Source of the DNA: Alphaproteobacteria bacterium
Lineage (GTDB): Bacteria; Pseudomonadota; Alphaproteobacteria; UBA11136
Assembly (NCBI GenBank): GCA_016776635.1
Contig: JADHSZ010000020.1
Span: 1 to 42,225 of the forward strand
Length of the DNA: 42,225 nt
Direction of reading: 5' to 3'
Positions 36,340 through 42,225 of this stretch are shown here, one piece after another. The number at the start of each line of letters is the position of its first letter. Positions within the stretch are counted from its first letter, which is position 1. The notes below the pieces were generated by a model that searched no databases, had not been told where the DNA came from, and worked only from the letters and a program-made list of their open reading frames with translations. Made by a program: the position numbers and the translations under genes.

Positions 36340-38454
36340 ATGGCATCACGTTCGGACAAAGACGGCAACAGCCGGCGGCTGGACATTCCCAGCGCCGGGC
36401 GCGAAAAAACGCGGCGCGGCGCGAAAGCCAAATCCGCGGCCGCCAAGAAACCGAAAAAGCCGCCCAAAAAGGCATCCCGGAAAAAACCCCCCGGAAAAGC
36501 ATCACGGAAAACCCAACGGAAAAAACGCGGCTCCCTGCTGGGCTCTCTCATCAAAGTAACGGTGCTGGCGGTCATCTGGGGCACTATCGCGCTGGGCGGA
36601 ATCATCGGCTGGTACGCCCTCGACCTGCCCGACATAGATAAACTGTCGGCGGCCACGCGGCGCCCTTCCATCACCCTTCTCGACCGCGCCGGCGGGACCA
36701 TCGCCACCTATGGCGATCTTTACGGCCGCCCCATCCAGACCAGTGAAATGCCGCCGGCCCTGATCGAGGCCGTTCTCGCCACCGAGGACCGCCGTTTCTT
36801 CCACCATTTCGGGCTCGATGCCGTGGGGCTGGGACGGGCCCTATGGGTCAACCTCAAGAGCGGCCGCATCGTCCAGGGCGGCAGCACCATCACCCAGCAG
36901 ATCGCCAAGAACCTGTTCCTCAGTCCCGAACGCACCCTGCGCCGCAAGATGCAGGAAGCCGTGCTGAGCCTGTGGCTGGAACGCAGGTTCACCAAGGAAC
37001 AGCTGTTCACCATCTATATCAACCGGGTCTATCTCGGTGCGGGCACCTATGGCGTGGAGGCCGCCGCGGCCAAATATTTCAACAAGAGCGCCCGCGATCT
37101 GGGTTTGTATGAATCGGCGCTGATCGCGGGATTGCTGAAAGCGCCCTCGCGCTTCGCCCCCACCCGCAACCCCGAGCTCTCCCAGCGCCGCACGGCCCAG
37201 GTTCTGGCCAATATGGTGGCGGCGGGCTATCTCACCCCCGATGAGGCGGAAAACGCAAAAACCGCCAAGCCGAAGCTGAAAACCCCCAAGGCCGCGCCGC
37301 GCAGCACGCGCTATTTCGTGGATTGGGTTCTGCCGCGCATTTCGGGCTATATAGGCGCCTCCGATCACGATCTGGTGGTCTCCACCACGCTCGACCGCAC
37401 CCTTCAGGAAAGCGCCGAGACCATCCTGGTGGGCCTTTCCGAGAAAGAGGGCCTCCAGGCCGATGCCCGTCAGGCGGCGCTGATCACGCTCAGCCCCAGT
37501 GGGGCCATACGGGCCATGGTGGGGGGGCGTGATTACGGCGACAGCCAGTTCAACCGCGCCACCCAGGCCAGGCGCCAACCCGGCTCGGCGTTCAAGCTTC
37601 CGGTTTATCTGGCGGGGCTGGAAAGCGGCATGACGCCTAAGGACTCTTTCCAGGACGCGCCGGTCACGGTGGAGGGCTGGAGCCCACGTAATTATGGCGG
37701 CACGTACGTGGGCGCGGTGTCCCTGAAAGAGGCGCTGGCCCGCTCCATCAACTCGGTGGCGGTACGGGTGAGCGAACGGTCAGGCAGACATCGCGTGCGC
37801 GAGGCCGCCCGGCGGCTGGGCATCACATCGCGCCTGCCGCAGGGGCCAGCGCTGGCGCTGGGCACCGCCGGGGTGAGCCTGATGGAAATGACGGGGGCCT
37901 ACGCGGCGCTGGCCAATGAAGGAGAAGGCGTGTGGCCCCACGGCATCCGGGAAATCCACAGCGGCGGGGGCGAACTTCTTTACCGCCGTGCCGGTTCGGG
38001 ACCGGGACAGGTAATCGCGCCCGGCAACGTGGCCCGGCTTCATGACATGCTGGGCGCGGTGATCGCCCTGGGCACGGGAAAGGCGGCGCAGATCGGCCGC
38101 CCGGCGGCGGGCAAGACCGGCACCAGCCAGGATTTCCGCGATGCCTGGTTTATCGGTTACAGCGCTGAACTGGTCACCGGGGTGTGGTTCGGCAATGACG
38201 ACAACACGCCCATGGCCAAGGTCACCGGCGGCGGCCTGCCGGCGCGGCTGTGGCGGGAGTTCATGCTGGCGGCCCACCAGGGACTGGCCCCGCGCCAGCT
38301 CCCCGGCGCACGATTTGTGGCCGAGACGCCGGAGGCCTTTTCCGCGCCCGCCGGAATTACGGTGACAGCCGAAGCCTTCTCTGAAAAACCGAAACCCCGC
38401 CCCGGCGCCGGGTTCTGGGACGATCTCATGCAAGGGATCGGCATCGGCAGATAG
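36340..38454 (+). CDS. Class A penicillin-binding protein (PBP1a-like)
   Basis: Bifunctional peptidoglycan glycosyltransferase/transpeptidase, 704 residues, inner membrane facing the periplasm. A Lys-rich cytoplasmic tail (1-65) precedes one membrane segment (LIKVTVLAVIWGTIALGGII). The GT51 domain has EDRRFFHHFGLD with catalytic Glu and GGSTITQQIAKNLFL. The transpeptidase domain has SAFK (SxxK, about residue 416), SINS (SxN) and KTGTS (about 591). The C-terminus is short and Pro-rich. No strong ribosome site is visible before ATG. The TGTTAACA array upstream probably controls it. Confidence 0.93.
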   Translation: MASRSDKDGNSRRLDIPSAGREKTRRGAKAKSAAAKKPKKPPKKASRKKPPGKASRKTQRKKRGSLLGSLIKVTVLAVIWGTIALGGIIGWYALDLPDIDKLSAATRRPSITLLDRAGGTIATYGDLYGRPIQTSEMPPALIEAVLATEDRRFFHHFGLDAVGLGRALWVNLKSGRIVQGGSTITQQIAKNLFLSPERTLRRKMQEAVLSLWLERRFTKEQLFTIYINRVYLGAGTYGVEAAAAKYFNKSARDLGLYESALIAGLLKAPSRFAPTRNPELSQRRTAQVLANMVAAGYLTPDEAENAKTAKPKLKTPKAAPRSTRYFVDWVLPRISGYIGASDHDLVVSTTLDRTLQESAETILVGLSEKEGLQADARQAALITLSPSGAIRAMVGGRDYGDSQFNRATQARRQPGSAFKLPVYLAGLESGMTPKDSFQDAPVTVEGWSPRNYGGTYVGAVSLKEALARSINSVAVRVSERSGRHRVREAARRLGITSRLPQGPALALGTAGVSLMEMTGAYAALANEGEGVWPHGIREIHSGGGELLYRRAGSGPGQVIAPGNVARLHDMLGAVIALGTGKAAQIGRPAAGKTGTSQDFRDAWFIGYSAELVTGVWFGNDDNTPMAKVTGGGLPARLWREFMLAAHQGLAPRQLPGARFVAETPEAFSAPAGITVTAEAFSEKPKPRPGAGFWDDLMQGIGIGR

Positions 38455-38473
38455 CGGGTCTGGTCGGCCCGAA

Positions 38474-39820
38474 TTACCCCTTATCAATGAGATGGATGAA
38501 GGAGCCCATCACGGTTCCCTTACGCAATCCAACAGACCCCAGCGCCTCGCCCCGGGCATCATGACAGGTAAACAGGGCCTCCCCCGGACCTTCCTCCACG
38601 ACACCCGCATAGTGGAATTCATGGCCGCGGAAAAGGGCGTCTTTGGCCCCCAACACCGTTTCCGCGACCAGCCGCGCCTCGCGATAGCCCAGATGCAAAG
38701 AGCGTTCGGCGAAAGTGGTGACAAGCGGCAACAGCCCCGCCATGGCGTGAGAGACGCCCTCACCGTCAACCAGCGTCCCGCCCAGGACCATATAGCCGCC
38801 GCATTCCCCGAAGATCACGGCGCCTCGTTCGGCGGCGGCCCTGAGACCATCCAGGAAGCCCGTGCTTGCGGCCAGTTTTCCCCCGTGAAGCTCGGGATAG
38901 CCACCGGGCAAATAGACGGCGTCCGCGGCCTCGCCCGGACCCTCCCCGGCCAACGGCGAAAAGAAGGACAATTCCGCCCCGGCCCCGCGCCAGCCTTCCA
39001 GTACCGCCGCGTAGGAAAAGGCAAAGGCCTCGTCACGGGCCACGGCGATGCGCTGGCCCAAGGGAGGAATCAGAGGGGGAATCAATACGGGAACGGCGGC
39101 CGGGGGTTCCTCTTTAATCAGCGCGGATGCCCGCGCGGGCCGGGCCAGAGCCACCAGGGCGCCGGTATCCACATGGGCGGCGAGGTTCTGTGCGGCGGTT
39201 TCGAGGAAGGCCTCGAGCCGGGGATGTTCCGCCGCCTGAACCAGACCGAGATGGCGCTCGGGCAGGGTCAGGGCGGGATCGTGGGGCACGCAGCCGAGAA
39301 CCGGCACCTCCGGCAGGGCCGCCACCGTGGCCTCGCGCAAGATGTCCCCGTGCCGGGCGCTGGCCACATTGTTGAAGACCACGCCCGCCACTTTCACATC
39401 ATTGCGATGGCTGGCGAATCCCCGCACCACCGCGGCCGCCGAGGCCCCCTGACGGCGGGAATCCACCACCAGCACCACCGGCCAGCCGGTATGCACCGCC
39501 AGATCGGCGCTTGATCCGGAACCACTGGCGGCGCCGTCGAACAACCCCATGACGCCCTCGCATATAAGAAGCTCCGCGTCGCGCCCCATATGGGAAATGA
39601 GACGATCCAGGCTTTCCCCGCGCATGGCCCAGGGATCGAGATTGATGCAGGCGCGCCCGGTGGCGGCGGCATGGAAGGCGGGATCTATGTAATCAGGTCC
39701 GGTCTTGGCCGAGGCCACCGCGAGTCCGGACTGGCTCAGATGCCGCAACAGGGAAAGCGTCAGAACGGTCTTGCCGCTGCCGCTGGCCGGGGCGGCGATG
39801 ATGAGGCCCGGAGATGTCAT
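38474..39820 (-). CDS. cobB: Cobyrinate a,c-diamide synthase
   Basis: ATP- and glutamine-dependent amidation of cobyrinic acid (or the hydrogenobyrinic form) in cobalamin synthesis, 448 residues. The P-loop is APASGSGKTVLTLSLL, with TGPDYIDPAFH and ICEGVMGLFDG. The C-terminal type 1 glutaminase domain has the catalytic cysteine in FGECGGYMVLGG and GHEFHYAGV. It is the last gene of the leftward cobA-SCO-cobB set, 10 bp after the SCO gene, and converges on the penicillin-binding protein gene. Confidence 0.94.
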   Translation of the reverse strand: MTSPGLIIAAPASGSGKTVLTLSLLRHLSQSGLAVASAKTGPDYIDPAFHAAATGRACINLDPWAMRGESLDRLISHMGRDAELLICEGVMGLFDGAASGSGSSADLAVHTGWPVVLVVDSRRQGASAAAVVRGFASHRNDVKVAGVVFNNVASARHGDILREATVAALPEVPVLGCVPHDPALTLPERHLGLVQAAEHPRLEAFLETAAQNLAAHVDTGALVALARPARASALIKEEPPAAVPVLIPPLIPPLGQRIAVARDEAFAFSYAAVLEGWRGAGAELSFFSPLAGEGPGEAADAVYLPGGYPELHGGKLAASTGFLDGLRAAAERGAVIFGECGGYMVLGGTLVDGEGVSHAMAGLLPLVTTFAERSLHLGYREARLVAETVLGAKDALFRGHEFHYAGVVEEGPGEALFTCHDARGEALGSVGLRKGTVMGSFIHLIDKG

Positions 39821-39830
39821 ATGTATGCCG

Positions 39831-40448
39831 TCACAGATGTTGTTCCATGACGATCATCATATTTTCCGGCGTTATGCCGTAGGGAAAATGGGTGATGAAA
39901 TGGCCGTCCGGCGCCATCAGATAGACCAGCGCCGTGTGATCCATCAGATAGTCGTCCGGTCCTGTCTCCATCTGTGAGCGGGCGTAATAGATGTGAAAAT
40001 CCCCGGCGGTGGCGGCGATTTCTTCCGGAGTGCCGGTGAAGGCGAGCAGGCGGGGGTGGAAATGGGCGGCATAGTCCTTCATCCGTTCTTGCGTGTCGCG
40101 TTCCGGGTCGATGGTAATGAAGACGGGAACCACTTTTTCTCCCTCATCACCCAACAGGTCCACCGCCGCGCTCATGTCGCGCAGGATAGTGGGGCAGACA
40201 TCGGGACAAAAGGTATAGCCGAAGGTGACGAGCAGGAACTTCCCCGCCAGGGCGTCGCCACCGCCACGGTGGCCGTACTGGTCGGCAAGGGTGATGGGAG
40301 CGCCGATGGAAATGGGCTCGCTCTTTTGCTGACGCGGCTCACCAAACAGCGTCCAGACCGTAAACACCAGCGCCAGCGCCATGAACACGAAGAGGAGTGC
40401 CACCCCCCGGGAAGGTCTTCGATCCGTGGAATCTGTGGGGCCGGTCAT
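39831..40448 (-). CDS. SCO1/SenC-family copper chaperone
   Basis: Membrane-anchored thioredoxin-like protein that delivers copper to the Cu-A site of cytochrome oxidase, 205 residues. One N-terminal membrane anchor (ALLFVFMALALVFTVWTLF), then the copper motif CPDVC (about residues 81-85) in FGYTFCPDVCPTIL, and the conserved histidine in DHTALVYLM. It overlaps cobA by 4 bp (ATGA), so it is made from the cobalamin transcript, an unusual setting for this family. A general disulfide or peroxide-sensing role is possible, as for some SCO relatives. Confidence 0.92.
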   Translation of the reverse strand: MTGPTDSTDRRPSRGVALLFVFMALALVFTVWTLFGEPRQQKSEPISIGAPITLADQYGHRGGGDALAGKFLLVTFGYTFCPDVCPTILRDMSAAVDLLGDEGEKVVPVFITIDPERDTQERMKDYAAHFHPRLLAFTGTPEEIAATAGDFHIYYARSQMETGPDDYLMDHTALVYLMAPDGHFITHFPYGITPENMMIVMEQHL

Positions 40449-41296
40449 GTGCCGCCACCCTTAAGGGGGTCGGGGTCGAGTTGCTTGCCGGACAGCGCGC
40501 CCAGCCAGTCGAGGCCGTCGCGCAGTTTCACCACCGGCCCCACCACGAACAGCACCGGCGGCCGGATGCCGCTTTTTTCGACCGCCTCAGCGCATTCCCC
40601 GAGGGTGGAGGTAAGAACCTGCTGGTCCCGTGTGGTGGCCTTGGAGATCACGGCCACGGATTCCCCCTTATCCCGGCCCGCGGCCATGAGGTTATCGGCA
40701 ATTTCCCCAAGGTGGGTGAGCGGCATATAGAAGACGATCACCGGCGACACGCGGGCCAGCGCCTTCCAGTCAATGGCGTCGGGAATATCGCCACCGGCCA
40801 TATGACCGGTGACGAAGGTGACGATGGAGTTGGTCTCGCGGTGGGTGGCGGGAATCCCGGCATAGGCCAGCCCGCCAACGCCCGCGGTCACACCCGGCAC
40901 CATACGGAAGGGCACCCCGGCCGCCACCAGGGCCAGGGCTTCCTCGCCGCCGCGTCCGAAGACAAAGGGATCGCCGCCCTTCAGGCGCAGCACCCTCAAA
41001 CCCTCCCCCGCCAAACTCACCAGAAGGCTGGAAATATCGGGCTGGGTGGGCGAGGGCCGGCCGCCGCGCTTGCCGGCGAATTCCAGCCGCGCCTTCTTGT
41101 TCGCCAGTTCGAGGATGCCGCGGTCCACCAGCGCGTCATAGACGATCACATCGGCATGTTGCAGAGCATGCAGGGCATAGAGTGAGAGCAGCCCGGGATC
41201 ACCCGGCCCCGCCCCCACCAGCCATACCCAGCCCGGTTCGAAGGGAGCAAGCTCCAGGGGAAGCCCCTGTTCGATGAGTTTTTGCTGTTGGTCCAT
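40445..41296 (-). CDS. cobA: Uroporphyrinogen-III C-methyltransferase
   Basis: Makes precorrin-2 from uroporphyrinogen III by two SAM-dependent methylations, the entry to cobalamin and siroheme. In 283 residues it has WLVGAGPGDPGLLSL, YDALVD, the signature RLKGGDPFVFGRGGEE and GVTAGVGGLAYAGIP. It is a stand-alone CobA without the CysG dehydrogenase/ferrochelatase part. It is the first gene of the leftward cobA-SCO-cobB transcript and divergent from cbiD with a 90-bp gap; no cobalamin riboswitch fits in that gap. Confidence 0.95.
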   Translation of the reverse strand: MDQQQKLIEQGLPLELAPFEPGWVWLVGAGPGDPGLLSLYALHALQHADVIVYDALVDRGILELANKKARLEFAGKRGGRPSPTQPDISSLLVSLAGEGLRVLRLKGGDPFVFGRGGEEALALVAAGVPFRMVPGVTAGVGGLAYAGIPATHRETNSIVTFVTGHMAGGDIPDAIDWKALARVSPVIVFYMPLTHLGEIADNLMAAGRDKGESVAVISKATTRDQQVLTSTLGECAEAVEKSGIRPPVLFVVGPVVKLRDGLDWLGALSGKQLDPDPLKGGGT

Positions 41297-41386
41297 GAAA
41301 TTCTTCCCGAGGTCACAGTGGAAGGGCGCAGTCTATCCGCGACGGGGACGTTGGGAAAGGTCCAGCAGATTGCTAGACTGGCGCCC

Positions 41387-42225
41387 ATGTCGAGACGGCC
41401 ACAAAAAGACCTGCGCAAGGGCTATACCACCGGGGCATGCGCCACAGCCGCCACAGCCGCCGCCTTCGAGGCGCTTCTGGGCGGCGGCTTTCCCGACCCC
41501 GTCACCATTACCCTGCCGCGCGGCGAGCGCGTCTCCTTCGCCCTTGCCACCAGGGAAAAAGGCGAGGACGCCGGGGGCGTCCATGCCACAGCGGGAATTA
41601 TCAAGGATGCCGGGGACGACCCCGATGTCACCCACGGCGCGGAAATCCGCGCCACCGTACGTTTACGGAAGGACGGCGGCGGCGTGGCGTTTCGCGCCGG
41701 AGAAGGCGTGGGTGAGGTGACACGGCCCGGTCTGGCGCTGGAGGTGGGCGAGCCCGCCATCAACCCCGTCCCGCGCGAGATGATGAGGAACGAGATCGCC
41801 GCCATCGCCGCCACCCACGGTGTGGCCCATGATGTGACCATCACCATCTCCATCCCCGGCGGCGAAAAACTGGCGCGAAAGACCCTCAACCAGCGCCTTG
41901 GCATCGTCGGCGGGCTGTCCATCCTCGGCACCACGGGCGTCGTCGTCCCTTATTCCTGCGCGGCATGGATCGAGGCCATCCACCGTGGCGTGGACGTGGC
42001 GCTAGCCGGCGGGTTGACCCATATCGCAGCCTCCACCGGCCGCACCTCGGAGCGCGGGGTACAAAAACTGCACGGGCTGCCGGACGCCGCGCTTGTGGAA
42101 ATGGGAGATTTCGCGGGCGGGCTGCTTAAGTACCTGCGCCGTCACCCCGTTCCGAGACTGACCCTGGCCGGGGGATTCGCCAAGATATCGAAGCTGGCGG
42201 CGGGCCACCTCGACCTTCATTCGGG
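41387..42225 (+). CDS. cbiD: Cobalt-precorrin-5B C1-methyltransferase CbiD (3' end cut off)
   Basis: SAM-dependent C1 methylation in corrin ring synthesis. From ATG 41387 the frame stays open to the window edge (279 codons seen of roughly 360). The N-terminus LRKGYTTGACATAATAAA and the later VGEVTRPGLALEVGEPAINPVP, GRTSERGVQ and LAGGFAKISKLAAGHLDLHS are diagnostic of CbiD. Its presence shows that the route uses a CbiD-type methyltransferase. The 3' end is outside the window. Confidence 0.94.
   Translation, partial: MSRRPQKDLRKGYTTGACATAATAAAFEALLGGGFPDPVTITLPRGERVSFALATREKGEDAGGVHATAGIIKDAGDDPDVTHGAEIRATVRLRKDGGGVAFRAGEGVGEVTRPGLALEVGEPAINPVPREMMRNEIAAIAATHGVAHDVTITISIPGGEKLARKTLNQRLGIVGGLSILGTTGVVVPYSCAAWIEAIHRGVDVALAGGLTHIAASTGRTSERGVQKLHGLPDAALVEMGDFAGGLLKYLRRHPVPRLTLAGGFAKISKLAAGHLDLHS

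Overview
The window is about 42 kb of GC-rich DNA from an alphaproteobacterium, most likely a Rhodospirillales-type lineage. The evidence is gene content and order, not a database match. The block gyrB-recF-dnaN-dnaA-rpsT-mutM-ubiE-ubiB with coaBC-dut is the classical alphaproteobacterial dnaA neighbourhood. Irr (the iron/heme Fur-family regulator typical of the class), a DUF2336 protein and a CbiD-type cobalamin pathway fit the same assignment.

Layout. 1-3.2 kb: the 3' part of tRNA-Ala(GGC), its terminator, and a gadC-gadB glutamate-dependent acid-resistance pair. 3.2-7.1 kb: a tiny peptide gene, a cold-shock protein, dodecin, a large DUF2336 protein and Irr. 7.2-9.8 kb: a rubrerythrin / Fe-S protein / DUF3501 cluster behind a palindrome that resembles an Irr box. 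9.8-16.1 kb: an SH3b protein, a 2-hydroxyacid dehydrogenase, a leftward Rrf2-cysK-moeB-dsrE sulfur cluster, then dut and coaBC. 16.2-20 kb: an inserted segment with two more tiny peptide genes, a 1000-residue ligand-binding/PAS/GGDEF/EAL protein and a tandem repeat. It separates coaBC from ubiB. 20-32.1 kb: ubiB, ubiE, mutM, a secreted protein, rpsT, a rhodanese, dnaA, dnaN, recF and gyrB. 32.1-36.3 kb: an accessory island with a candidate structured RNA, an AvcD-type antiphage deaminase with a coupled small gene, a methyltransferase, dispersed GTACCCTGG repeats and an array of TGTTAACA palindromes. 36.3-42.2 kb: a class A penicillin-binding protein and the cobalamin genes cobB, cobA and cbiD, with a SCO1-like gene among them.

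The most unusual content is a family of three 45-46-residue peptides at two loci 13 kb apart (3298-3435, 16300-16437, 16462-16602). None is longer than 46 residues. They share a strongly conserved N-terminal 24 residues (KTD[VI]KKIESED ... EL[ST]DEALDR) in which most DNA differences are synonymous. The C-terminal 20-22 residues are unrelated apart from two cysteines each. Each locus has the same upstream element at the same distance from the start codon and the same 3' flank and terminator. This is the organisation expected of precursors of ribosomally made, modified peptides (leader plus variable core), but no maturation enzyme is recognisable in the window.

The second item of interest is the island at 32.1-34.4 kb. 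It holds a promoter-led stretch of about 340 bases with at least six hairpins, convergent with a deaminase operon of the AvcD (antiphage dCTP deaminase) family. That family is known to work with a small RNA. The link between the RNA and the enzyme here is inference.
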